Origin: Tomocerus qinae
Taxonomy: Eukaryota; Arthropoda; Collembola; Entomobryomorpha; Tomoceridae
Assembly (NCBI GenBank): GCA_020055645.1
Contig: CM034547.1
Coordinates: forward strand, 57,848,909-57,912,908
Length of the DNA: 64,000 nt
Direction: 5' to 3'
Part shown: in pieces, positions 39,301-50,174 of the stretch
How the letters are laid out: every line of letters begins with the position of its first letter
Position numbering within the stretch: the stretch's first letter is position 1
Notes under the pieces: generated by a model
Told to the model about the DNA's origin: nothing
The model's database searches: none
The model's input: the letters and a program-made list of their open reading frames with translations, nothing else
Made by a program: the position numbers and the translations under genes

Positions 39301-41697
39301 AAAATCGGGTAAGAACTTTAGACAGAATTCCAAGAGTTGTAAAGCAATTTTTACATGTATTTTGATAGTCATCAAAGATTTCCAAATTTAAAGGTACTGG
39401 GCCCTTAACTAATCAAGACTTCATTTATTATTCTATTCTTATTATTTCATAATTTCATAATAAGAGAATCAAGAGTCGAAGTCAAATTTTTAAAAATCAC
39501 CTTAGCTACTAGCTAATTTAAATTTAAAATCCCTCCCCTTCCCCTTAGCATAAAACTGTACACTGTATATACCAAAGGTATCAATTCGGTGTATTATCAT
39601 ACTTTAGAGTGCCAATTTATGCTAAGAGGTTATGGAGGGGATAATGGAGTGAGGTGCTGGAGTAAGGTGCTAAATTCCGACTCCGACCCCGACCCCAGAC
39701 TAGCCCTTAACCCTTTTTTCGGAAAACGGATATAACTCCGAGAATAATGGTCGTAGAAAGACAAGATTGGTCTCTAAAATCGTAGAAAGTCCTGGTCTAG
39801 GGCTGCAACTCGGCATTTCTTAATATTCATCTCTGATTTCGAGATATTGCAGTTTTAAATTTTAAAACGTTAATATCTCGAAATCGGAGATGAATATCAA
39901 GATAGTTGGCTTTTACTTTCCCATGCTCCATTTAAAACTTTTACCCATCTTGACATTTTCAATAGAATAATACTGTTTTATGTTTTCCTTTTCCCCTTCA
40001 CTTTCATGTTTTGTGACGTCACTGCAGTTAATTTGCAATTAGCAAAAATATGTTTCTATTCTAATTTGGTTTCTAAACGTGAAAGTGAAGGGAAAATTAG
40101 AAAAGCTAGGTTTAGAGTTCACTTTACTGATTACTGATCACTTCCCTCAGTTCCACGGGTTGCTGACGTTATTTCGTAGGTATCGCGAAATAATATTAAT
40201 GACGAAGTCATGTCACGCGGTAACCTTTTGAGTTGTTTCACTCATTTCTTGTTTTCCCAAAGTTCAATCTTTTCAACTTTTTCTTAGCGTGAAAAGTTTG
40301 AGGATAGCTTGATTGAAATAACTTTGAAAACTAACTGCAAAACGGCCGTTTTGTCGCAACGAGTTCATTCATTATTTTAACTCCATTGTATAACAGTTTG
40401 GATAGGACTACTCCTTATAGTATAGCCCTAGTCTACCCTAGGTACTTTAAATACTATGTAATGTATAGCCAGTCTTTTCTTTGGTTTCTAGACTAAGGGC
40501 GAGATATTCAAAAAGTCATAGTTATCGGAGTTTTTTTACCTGACAATACTTATTTTAATTTTAAATACTCATTTATTAATTAATTTATTTAAAATTCATG
40601 CATAATGTTATACAATATTCTTCTATATCTTCTTTCTTCTATATTTAATTATTTTTTATTGTAAATTTTTATTTTATTTTATTATTGAGTTATTTTGCTG
40701 TCTTTTGTCAATCTCAATTTGCGACAGTAAAAATTATTATTATTCAGTCCAAATAAGTTGAATGCTTTACTGATTTACCAATATTGACTATCACTTTCCT
40801 TTATGATCAAACAAAAAAATACATAATGAATACTTCCATGCTTTGTCAAAATTTATAGGTCAAAACGACATTTTTACTTATTGTTAAATGGTAATTTTAT
40901 TGCTATCTATTAATTGTAACATGGTATTATTGAATGAAATCTGCATAGGTCTATATTTTCCTTATATTTATAATGCTATTACACTTATCTTTTACCCATG
41001 CACTTGCTTTCATATAAAAGATTTTTGAACTTTTTCGAAAGTTGATTTTAAATTATTTCCCGATATTCAACCCAAATAGGGCTTTGAAAATTGGCTGAAA
41101 TGTTGTACCGAGCAAGTAAAAGTAATGTAATACTTTATAGTGTTATATTTTCACTTGTAAAAGTTTAAGTATATGGAGTTTGGACTTTAAAAGAGAAATC
41201 TCATTTAGTTGGAGAAAGCAATTACTTTTTACGCACCTTCTGTATGCTATGTATACATACGTACATGCGGTTCGTACCAATTATTACCACCTAGCTATCC
41301 TGAACTTAAAGTTTTTCTAATATTTTTCCGTTTTTTCTGTCTACTTGCATTTAGGAGCTTAATATTATCTCCAGAGTTTATGGATTTTACTTCAAAGTCT
41401 TTAACAACCACCTATACTCACATATGTTTGGAGACGAAGGCCGAACTTAGTAACAAACACACGGAACTAATTCGTCTGGAGAATTTAATACTAAATAGCT
41501 GGATTAATACTAGAACAAATAGAAAACTACTTCGTATTAAATTGACTCGACCCTGTGGATCATGTGTAAAGGAAGTTGAAACAAATCCACCGAATGCTAA
41601 CAATGATAATTATTTATTCGACAAAAATTCGCTTTGTTTTTATCAAATACCTTTGAGATTCAAAGGCGTTAAATGTAAAAGCAAACCTGTAATATAA
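33367..41697 (+). CDS. MAD2L1BP: MAD2L1-binding protein (p31comet), four exons, 332 aa
   Basis: Exons 33367..33687, 37582..37689, 37871..38097, 41355..41697; the 999 coding bases join in phases 0, 0, 2. Family landmarks occur in order: FLYQRGQIPLP (35-45), matching the conserved helix of p31comet; a Lys/Gln-rich helix (108-143); FGPSVNSPKE (169-178), the strand-loop with the family's SPKE; and a C-terminal strand FYQIPLRFKG (314-323) matching the ending of the human protein (VTFKGF). The protein is a HORMA-like fold that binds closed MAD2 and, with TRIP13, disassembles the mitotic checkpoint complex. Human p31comet is 274 residues; the extra length is mostly in loops. The ATG at 33367 follows directly on an AG acceptor-like TTTTAG, so an upstream 5' UTR exon or a further coding exon is possible. 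Intron 1 (3.9 kb) and intron 3 (3.3 kb) are full of transposons. Confidence 0.88.
33816..34884. repeat. Foldback element of the CCAAT family, ~150 bp arms
   Basis: The left end TACTGATCCTGTCACTCCAT (33816) and the right end ATGGAGTGACAGGATCAGTA (34884) are inverted copies; the arms share GACATGAAAATCGCTTCTCA, TTGACCAATCAGAACGCAGC and CAGGGGAAATATTTATTG. The ~750 bp centre has no coding frame. It lies in intron 1 of MAD2L1BP. Confidence 0.93.
34946..35411 (-). mobile_element. tRNA-derived SINE
   Basis: Read on the minus strand, the head at about 35411 holds an A-box-like TTGGCTAGTAGAGC (35391-35404) and a B box GGGTTCGATCCC (35345-35356) spaced as in a tRNA gene, followed by a ~350 bp body and a TTTAC-type simple repeat tail (34941-34966). 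The tRNA-like head does not fold as an intact tRNA. It is in the antisense orientation within intron 1 of MAD2L1BP. A 60-codon minus frame at 35131-35313 is inside the SINE body. Confidence 0.8.
35516..36565 (+). mobile_element. Tc1/mariner (pogo-like) remnant with TA duplication
   Basis: The ends CCGTATTAATCGATTTAGTT (35516) and AACTAAATCGATTAATACGG (36565) are inverted copies flanked by TA on both sides (35514-35515, 36566-36567), the signature of the Tc1/mariner superfamily. Further GTTCCCCA / TGGGGAAC motifs sit next to each end. At 36287-36375 an acidic frame (DDDDEEIDVDL ... LSSDDDVEI, stop) resembles the acidic tail of pogo/Tigger transposases. The catalytic part is lost, and a second palindromic repeat with TTACCACC / GGTGGTAA units occupies about 35760-36260. 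Confidence 0.75.
36778..37030. repeat. Foldback, ~50 bp arms
   Basis: TACTGTCTGGATTTATAAAA / TTTTATAAAGCCAGACAGTA and CCGAATGATGACCT / AGGTCATCATTCGG are inverted. Confidence 0.85.
37050..37331. repeat. Mobile-element fragment ending like the hAT-type MITE
   Basis: It contains CGAAATCCAAGAAAAAGGGA (also at 5545) and ends TATACGTGCTTGG, similar to the right end of the MITE at 11620-11780. No matching left end is seen. Confidence 0.6.
38341..38791. repeat. Foldback element, ~200 bp arms
   Basis: CACGCCTGCATAGCAACCGC / GCGGTTGCTATGCAGGCGTG and CCTCCTGTGTTCCTCTATAG / CTATCGAGGAACACAGGAGG mark the two arms; the centre is about 50 bp. It lies in intron 3 of MAD2L1BP. Confidence 0.92.
38985..39408. 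repeat. Foldback element, same family as 17654-18228
   Basis: The arms share AAATCTCTGATGACTACCAA, TTGGAATTCTGTCTAAAG and CCCGATTTTCTTGTGTGGCA with the copies in the RNF8-like gene. The ends are TTAAGAGCCCAGTACC and GGTACTGGGCCCTTAA. Confidence 0.93.
39410..41354. other. Intron 3 of MAD2L1BP, distal part
   Basis: Apart from a small hairpin at about 39822-39900 (TCTGATTTCGAGATAT / ATATCTCGAAATCGGAGA) I see no exon or repeat. The DNA is very AT-rich towards the acceptor at 41353-41354. Confidence 0.5.
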
Positions 41698-42658
41698 TTC
41701 AATTCAAACAAACACCAATGGCATGCATAACAATTGTGTTTCATGTGCTTCGTTTTTAGATTCACATATTATTATCAATTACTAAAGAGTTTCATTCAGC
41801 ATTATATTGTGATGATTGTGAACTCTTAATTGATTGGTATGATTTTAAAAGGTAATAATTAATTGTACATTATGAGGTAACTGTTTTTCTACTTTTTAAA
41901 GGTGGGACAATTAAACTTTGCCCGATTGGAAGTTTTTTTTTCAATTTTGTATTGGTATTTAACCCTAAAGTTGACTTTATGAGCTTTTGTAAACAAGTAG
42001 GTTTAATTAAGGTCAAGTAAGTTGTTGAGTATCAAATCATCTCGTGTTCTGAAACGTAAATAGTTTCTGAGTGAATTTTCTATTGTTATTAATTATCTAT
42101 CGATTGAACATAGGTAGCATATTTTATTATTTATTCTTTTGTAGATTTTTATCTTATATGTGTTCAAAATTTCTATTAGTTGAACGAACTGTTATTAATC
42201 ACTTCTCACCTTTTTGTAGATCACTTCAATTTTATTTTATACGCTGGTTTTATACTTTTATAGGAGTGCTACTTAATAGGTAAGCCCTAGTGTATTGTGT
42301 TTCTTGTGTTAATTAATACTAAACAATTTTCAAATAAGTAGCTGTAGTTGACTGCGTATCAACTAACGTGATTCTGTACCTTCATTTAGTAATCATTGTA
42401 CAGGAAATTTATACTTTGTTACTACATAATCTGTATAATCCAAACTGCAGAGAAATAATATTGAAATAGAGGGTTCATGAATACGGAATACAAATAACGT
42501 AATGTTGTACAATAATAATGTTTTTGTGTCGTAACCTTAGCTTGCATATGACAGGTCATTATTATTATGTTACTTATTATTATTATCTAATATTATTATC
42601 ATAAAAAACTTCAGATTTACATTCGCCAAACATACCAAGTGTGTTAAGAAACAAATTG

Positions 42659-42664
42659 TTTATT
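42659..42664 (-). terminator. Polyadenylation signal overlapping the FRMD8 stop codon
   Basis: AATAAA on the minus strand, in which TAA (42660-42662) is the stop codon itself. No other exact hexamer is seen in the 100 bases downstream. Confidence 0.5.
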
Positions 42665-45105
42665 GGGCAAAAGCCCAAGATCCAGCTTGACCGACACATA
42701 AACCGTCTTCGTCAAATGTAGCTAAAGTTAGTTGATTTAATTTGTTGCTTAAGCAAGATGTCTCATCCCCACATTGCGTTACTGTCTTAAGAGATGCTAA
42801 AAATTCTGTAAAACCAATATATTTTTAGAGAAATAAATTACGTGTTAGAGTAGAAATTAGTGTGATATTATTGTTATGATTAAAGTTATAGTTGTTATGT
42901 ATCATTACCACCATCGATTTCAGAAGCTTCTGTTGGGGCTGCGTCAACTTCGTCTCCAGAGTCTATTTGACTATTTCGACTTCTAGCTCGATGAAATCGT
43001 GTGATTAGAGCGTCCATCATAGGCGCCTGCTTAGAAAAAATCTGAAGCATTTTGCTATTTCTACTTTCCGGTTCCGAAAATTGGAGAAAAAGACAGGGGA
43101 AACAATTGGGATTGGATTCGTGGGATGGCCAACCCAGCTCTACTTTAAAAGATTCGAAACGAGCTCCTACTAATATTCTCTGAAAATATTGTATCATCAT
43201 CCATTAGTATTGAACAGCATACGTAAGTATAAGCTTACTATGCAAAAAATTACAAAGAGAATATTAATTTCGAACAAAAGAACTTACATTTCTATAATAG
43301 TCTATTACGTGAAGGCTGTGACTATTTATTGCCACCAAAACAAAATTGTCTGGGTGATCTAGAAATGACCAAAGGCCCTTAGCAGGACTCTCCACTTGAC
43401 CATGAAACATAGCGCTCCTACAAAGGACACAAAATGTAATTTGGGTATTAAGTAGTACCATAACGTGACATTTAAAAAAATCCTATTAAGTAGTATCTAT
43501 CTAACCCGTAATATGGAAGAGACCAGCACAACTCCAGATATTTCCGGACTAACTTTCTGGACGGTGTGGTAGGCGGAATACGTCGGAAATTTTCCATTAA
43601 TAAGTATGACGGGGAATTCTTTTTTCTTCCGAGTAAAATTGATGGAATCCAAGTTGCCTCGCATACATGCTCTGGTAAGAATTGACGTTGATTTTGTCTA
43701 TCAAAGGATCGTCGCAAAAAAAAAAGAATTAGTCCAAAACTTCTGCACCTAAAATGCTTGTATATACAGTAATGTTGAAAACCTTTAAAGAACTAACATA
43801 TACCTGAAGAAATCTAAGGTATGAAGATCGGGATTGAAAGAACCCATTTCGATTCCAGCTTGTAAAGCACCTAGAGTAGAATAATCATCAACTTCACACG
43901 GGTATCGTCCACTGAGTATGTTGTGTCGAGCTTCCACGTAAAATAATTCCAAAATTTTCCCGTCTTTTATACGCATTTCCTCCCTCTTGGTGAGGAAAGC
44001 CGATCTACGTAGACAAATCCTTGGATCGTCGGATTCAGCTTCTAAATGAGTCGCAGTACTGTAATTGTGAAGTAAACGCTTCCAATTTTTCCGTACTCCT
44101 AAAGGCTGTTGGTTCGGCTTTAATTGGACCTCTGGAAAATTTTGCATATTTAAATTTTAGTTTACATTACTAGTTTACTACTACTATAATCGATACTTTT
44201 GAGTATCTATTATACCGAGAAAGGAAGAAGCCATCCAAAGCGAGAAGACTTCTCCAGCATAAGGCGGTAGAGCCAATTCTTCACTCTCTACAATGGCTTG
44301 AAGCAAATCTTTCGCCGTAACTGAACTTCCTTTTTCGGGCTCTAATATAACTGCTGTTCCGGTAGCCAAATACACCGCAATCTTGCATCCTGTACAATAA
44401 ATCGTTGAAATTATCTCTTTATCTTTAAAATATAATCACAGCTTTACAGCAACCTTTCGATCCATGTAACTATGATATAATGTTAGTTATACAATAGGAT
44501 ATGGATATGGTCTAGGTATATCAAGCTATTTCACATTTTTCGCAAGTTATTTTTAACCATGTATCAAATTTCATTAAATCCATATACCAGTACACATGGT
44601 TGACGTACCACAATGTATAACATGTCCAATCCAAATGATAACTAATATAATATATCACATCAGAAAGAACTTTTTGACACTCGAAGAACAAAAGCTATAC
44701 ACTTAATTAATATATGCATTATACTAATTCTATACTCTTTCTGAAACATGGTTGGCTAACGAAAGAAAACTTATATATTATAAAAATTATTTCTTTAAGA
44801 GCAAAAGAATGTAGATGTTTTCTCAGAAGGAACTTACTTTTCGGCACACGGGGTGTGATTTTTCTTTGATAGTACGAATCGTCACTCATTGTCTGGGTCT
44901 CAACTGACGTTTTTCTTGGAATGAGTCTATCCTGAAATCCCCCGTCTTCACCATCTCCTGGAGAACTTGGATCTCCAGATCCAATTGTAACAGCACCAGC
45001 TCCAATATGTCTTTGAGGAGAAGGTATTAGACTCCCTTTCGACGATAGAGTTGTATTTCCATTACCGCGGTCACGTTCTCGCAATCGTTCTCTCTCTTCC
45101 ATCAT
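42660..45105 (-). CDS. FRMD8: FERM domain-containing protein 8 (FRMD8/Bili), seven exons, 502 aa
   Basis: Minus-strand exons 44838..45105, 44216..44389, 43804..44131, 43506..43697, 43288..43417, 42909..43179, 42660..42805; 1509 coding bases with matching phases. The order of landmarks follows human FRMD8 (464 aa): an unstructured Ser/Pro-rich N-terminus; F1 lobe from about 93 (KIAVYLATGTAVIL); EVQLKPNQQP (148-157); YPCEVDDYSTLGAL in F2; FLPEHVCE; LPYYG followed by MFHGQVESPAKG; an F3/PH-like lobe; and a C-terminal helix-loop LNQLTLATFDEDG. FRMD8 stabilises iRhom-ADAM17 at the cell surface and, as Bili, dampens Wnt signalling at LRP6. The acceptor of exon 4 could instead be at 43742, adding 15 residues. 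Translation could start upstream at 45210, in frame, but 45105 gives the usual length. Reading exon 6 to its own stop (42895) omits the true last exon. Confidence 0.9.
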
Positions 45106-47965
45106 GTAATCACTAATTTTCACTCCAACACAGATCAACGCCACTGTAATACCAATATTAAAACTTTCTCGGCTTTCCCAATCTTTCACTTTGCGCACTG
45201 ACAATCTCAAATAAGAGAAAAACTCAAAGATATTATAGATGAGATTGAATAAGTGAACACGTCATTGTCAATTATAAATACAAAAGATGAAGACCATTGA
45301 AGACATGGTATTTCATGATATCCCCTTGAAAATTGGTCACTTTTCCATCAGTGTTGCGAGTTGCATTTTATTATGCGGAGATAACGTGTATTTCTGCAAC
45401 TGCAACACTAGATATTTATAGCTAACACTTTTATCCATTACATCTGCCCTCTGAATACACAGATCAAAGTGTCAAATAATCATCTGGATACGTCATTTTT
45501 GTGTTCTCACCCCATGTACTTGGAAGTTAGAAGATGACATAACCAACCGTCAACGTTGAAGATTCACTACTGTAGATGTCAACTCGCCCACTTAATCCTA
45601 CCTCGATATTACGTATGGTGGTGTGGGTACGGTATAAGTTTAGATATTGGGAGTCATTTCCCAAAAGTTTCTGTCCAAAAAACTCAACTTTCTATTGTTC
45701 CTCCTACACCCGTTACATATTTGCAATTACTACTACCACCACTTGAATTGGAAAAATGCTAAATTGATACTGGCTTATTCCTAATATTTATTGCTTGTGT
45801 GTATAACTGATAATGTACTATTTATTCCATTTGTCATTGAAAAATAATGACCCGAAAACAGATGTTAGTGATGGTTTAATTTACCACGGATGTGATTTTC
45901 TTACTTTTTAAGTACAACCGGATTATGCATAATAATTCCAGCCCAACCATCCCATCCAACCACAATATAAACTACGCACGCAGGCAATACACCAACCACA
46001 TAATATTTTTAATTGTACATTTTGCCTGTCTTATTTTGTGTTTACATTTGACTTTTGTGATTAATTGTTTTTGAAAGTACGGACGCAACGAAGTCTATAA
46101 TATGCAGAGAAAGTAAACGCGAAGAAAAAGTTTATCCTCTCAATAAGTAGGACAGTAAACGTAATACAACTAAAAGTCTAAAATTGTAGAAAAACAAAAA
46201 CTTTACGTAGCTGTTGACTCTACAGCAAGTCCCTCACATAATAGTCACATAGTTTCGTTCTAATTTTAGTCTGGCACATCTACAGAAACAATTTCGTTAA
46301 TACAGTTCCATTGAATCGTTAAAAAATAAACAAATATGTAGGTACGAAATATATTAGACAACAATAGGGGTATGAACAATAGGAATAACTTTCTTAAATT
46401 GAGATAGGAGAAAGTGTCTTTCACTTTGCAGTTCTGCCATTCTCAATTCTCACTTCACTACTGTTTTTATCGATTTCCCTTTCTAGGACTCTTACTAGGG
46501 ACGGTTCCACAACTGATCCACAAAGGTGGCGCGGGCAACTTCATGAAATAATAAATATTACCTTCCGTGTACTTGTAACAGTGGGTATTTTGGCTAGTAT
46601 GGTATATGATACGACGGGTGAGAATAACTACACCGAAAACCAAGAGATGCATCATATAAATATCCAGTATCAGTAACAGTCGGAGTCAGCCAAGTCAGTA
46701 GTCCAGCCAGTTCCAGTATATCCAGAGAGTGTAAAAAGTGTAATAATATACTCTTCCACTCCAGGAACTCCATGAGCGATAGATTATTGAAACTGGATGA
46801 ACCAAGCCATGAGGTATTACAACGATTCTGTCATGTCAAGTGGTCTTATGATTTGGTTAGTTAAAGAGGATAGTAGGACTGAAGTCAATGAAATCTTTAT
46901 GATGAAACAACCAGATTTTCGTATTCAGCTGACTACATGAACATGAAGCATGGTCTATCCCACCCAACCATCGTCTTTCTCCTCTAGAATTCATAAACAT
47001 GAAACTTTGATGGAACCACGCGTCTGCTACGACACCAATTATTAGCCTCCTTCTGAATATTCAACCCGGTGTAGGTATTTCGGAATTTGGTGCAAGTAGA
47101 CTTAACTCTTTCTAGTATGACCTTTTATTGTCCTCTTGCCTCTTCTATTCGTTAAACCCGAATACCAGTACAAAACGCCATTGTTAAGAGTACAGTAAGA
47201 CATTTGTATTCAATTATACATCAGCCAGAAATAGGAACGGTAGGGTAGGAGTATGGAACAAATACTACGCTGGAGAAAATGATTTTCTCCAGACTAATAC
47301 CACATGCAACTTTTACTCAAGAGAAAACTAGTTGTAAGTCTTATTCCTTAGACATAAATACTAATTGTTCTAAATTCGTCCAACTTCTGTAATAGTACGC
47401 AAGCAGAATGACCTATACTAGACCTAGGAGGACGCTTTTGTTCATCTTATAAATAATTTAGTATTTTGTCCAATGTGTCCAAAGTATCTTTTCGTTAGTA
47501 TTTATGCAGAAAATCTTATAACAAAGCGTATATAGTGTTTCCTTAAAGTGCAAGTTTTCTCCCAACATTTGTGATTACGTGATTAGATTTTTACTCACAG
47601 TTTAATTGTATTTCCATACATGTATAATCTGTGGACTGTTAGGACTAAGACACTAGTTTCATTTCAAAAATAGTCTGGATCCTGGATGTATTATAATGAT
47701 TTCTCTGAGATTGGTGTAGACAACTGTTTCGAATTGTGAGTGTGTACTTATAACTGAAGTTTGTTTATAGTATTTATATATTGGGCAATAATCCGTGAGC
47801 TAAGTGTGACTGTTGACGCTAACTATTTCATATCATATAAGTTGTCATAATAATATCATAGATTAAAATGATAGTGAGAGAGAAAAGCTACAATCTGACA
47901 TATCCAATCTATTTTTAGCATTAGGGGTATTAAAACTTGCAGCAAATAATACATACTGTAGAACG
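45106..47965. other. No gene recognised between FRMD8 and the MULE remnant
   Basis: This presumably includes the FRMD8 promoter. A 68-codon plus frame (45556-45762) and a 43-codon open segment bounded by good splice sites (46487-46617) were examined; neither matches a known family. The second is reported as a finding. Confidence 0.4.
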
Positions 47966-49201
47966 GGTTGTAGGAGAATTCGTCAATACAGTTTCGACAA
48001 TTGACAAAGGAGATTTCGACAAGAAAAAGTTTAATATCGACAATGGTAAAGGATTATTCGACAATGACAATGGAGATATCGACAAACCAAAAATTTCTTT
48101 TATTCACACAAAATGTCATACCATGTAAACATAATAATATGCCAATTAGCAGTATTAGCGTTATACTTACTTTTAAAATTCCGTAGTCAATATTAATATT
48201 CTGTAGTCTATTTATTATATCTATTTATAATTCTATTTATGATAATCATAATGGCCATAACTTAGCATTCTCATCACCTTCTGTGTCAGAGGCTTCTTCA
48301 ATCATTCTGTTTCTTCTTATAATCTTTTTATCGCTACTGTCTAATAAGTGGGCTATAGCAGCACAATGTTATGTAGTATCAATGGTATTGTAAGTTCCAA
48401 TGACTTTCCTTATTCTGCTGTCCAATAGGACATATTTATTGCCAGGTTTTTCCATAAACCTGCATCGATTCGTTGTACAGCTAAATGCCACTTGCTCTCC
48501 TCTAACTGTAATTTTTGAGTTATGAATACCCTCCTGGCTGTTAGTAGTAAGCAGAATCCCTGATAAACTACGCTGGTAGCAATTCCACATATCTGGAGGG
48601 AAAGTTGGTTGACTTGTCCAAGTGCCTATCCAATTCTTTTCAACATGAGTGAATGGAGTAAGAATTGATGGGAAAGTAGTCCTGAGTTCTAAAAAACGAA
48701 TCCTTATTTCATTCTGTGGTACAAATGCTAATGCTATCATGGACCTGACATTCAAGCTAATACTTGTGTTTGGGTCAATATATTGTTTTTGCAGACCTAA
48801 CTCTTGTATTTTACGATAAAAACACTGACTGACCACTCATTTTGAAGATTCCAGGTCAACTTCTACAGTGCAACTGAAGTGTAGTTTAAGTATTACATTA
48901 GTTGAGCAATGTTGACTTCAACTTACACAAATGCCTAATTTTATTATCTTGGACTAAGGGAGATTACGAGCGAAGAAACCAAATGAGGAGTACTAATTTA
49001 CGTCTTATCAAGTAGCAAATAATACACTACAGACAACATCACAGAATTACTGAGTACAATATTAGTATACTCCTATTCATTGTCGAATTCCCCATTGACA
49101 TTATCGATATCTCCTTTAACATTATCGGAATCACCTTTTACCTATTGTCGGAATCACCATTGTCAATTGTCGAAATTTTATTGACGAAATCTCCGGATAC
49201 C
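47966..49201 (-). mobile_element. MULE-type DNA transposon remnant with terminal inverted repeats and 8 bp duplication
   Basis: The left end GGTTGTAGGAGAATTCGTC and the right end (complement) GGTATCCGGAGATTTCGTC align without gaps, continuing into TTTCGACAATTGACAA on both sides; inverted similarity extends for about 120 bp. The element is flanked by GTAGAACG at 47958-47965 and 49202-49209. An 8-9 bp duplication plus long inverted repeats is characteristic of Mutator-like elements. The arms are built of short iterated units around GATATCGACAATG. Inside is a fragment of a MULE transposase. Confidence 0.85.
48369..48836 (-). pseudogene. MULE transposase fragment (C-terminal part of the catalytic domain)
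   Basis: 155 codons. The stretch CFYRKIQELGLQKQY resembles the conserved Q-x-x-L-G-L helix of MULE transposases, and PPDMWNCYQRSLSG ... TTNSQEGIHN matches the W-N ... T-N-N-x-x-E-G-x-H block that contains the last catalytic Glu. The N-terminal two thirds, including the first catalytic Asp residues and any zinc finger, is absent, so it cannot encode an active enzyme. The frame is still open, so the deletion may be recent or the copy may ride on an active relative. The last ~45 residues do not match a FLYWCH domain that I can recognise. Confidence 0.75.
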
Positions 49202-49209
49202 GTAGAACG

Positions 49210-50106
49210 TAGGTATCAAATTAGTGTAAAAAAATACAAAACCAAGTGGACATCTAATGCTGTCATACTATACCTGCCTATAAGTCAATATGGATATGCG
49301 TGACTTCAAAAAGTGCAAATATTTTGATGCAGTTTTGTAGACTTCTAAGGGCAATGTTACTGTGTAGCTTTATGCCACAATTACACTACAGTTGCTTTGA
49401 TGTCTAAAACAAGTCTCTAGTCTCTATGTAAGGTAGACTTAAGTTCGCCTGATTCAGACTATCTGACTTCAACGTTGGAACAGGAAGTGAGACAGAAAAA
49501 TTCGTTATATTGCACTCTGCAGCATTATGATGTTCATAAATAAAACAGCAACTCTTTGTGACACATATACATTCATGAAATCACCAACGAATATCAAATC
49601 TTTAATTTTTGGATCATTTTAAAAGATAAAATGATAAGAAACATTGTATTATATTGTATGCAAAATGGAATGCATTGATACTTTCTTAACTCATTTACGA
49701 AGAAACACAAATTATTATTTAGTTCGTTTCAACTTCAACCTTTACAGTCATTGCAACATAAAATAACCAATTTCGCACCATCATACCGTATCATCCGATT
49801 ATATATTTCTAGGTACAATATACTCTTATTCATCACTTAATAAATGCACACAACACTAGAATTTCACTTGGGCTGTCTTAACATTATTAGCTACACTCAG
49901 CACCAAACTACCTCGCCTCTGAGTTGATTTTACATTGTACAATAACCACTGCGTAACAAGCACTCATGGTATTATTATTTAAGATTTTCAATTTTAACAT
50001 TTGTACATGTACATGGACTGGACAGGAACAGGCATAGCAGACATAACATTTCACAGTATTAATAATAAGGGCGCCGCAACGCACATTTACGTATAAATTA
50101 ATAACA
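49210..50106. other. No gene recognised
   Basis: AT-rich DNA downstream of CLPTM1 on the minus strand. No exon or clear repeat is visible. Confidence 0.45.
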
Positions 50107-50112
50107 TTTATT
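50107..50112 (-). terminator. Polyadenylation signal of CLPTM1
   Basis: AATAAA on the minus strand, about 63 bases past the stop codon ending at 50175. Confidence 0.6.
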
Positions 50113-50174
50113 ATCAAGCTAGGCGTATAAGATAGTTTGCTACTAATTTCACTAATTTCATAAGTAGATATTAA

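Noticed and set aside
42895-42908. Stop at 42895 as the end of FRMD8
   Set aside because: A donor GTAATG at 42903-42908 joins in phase to an exon at 42660-42805 that encodes the family's C-terminal motif.
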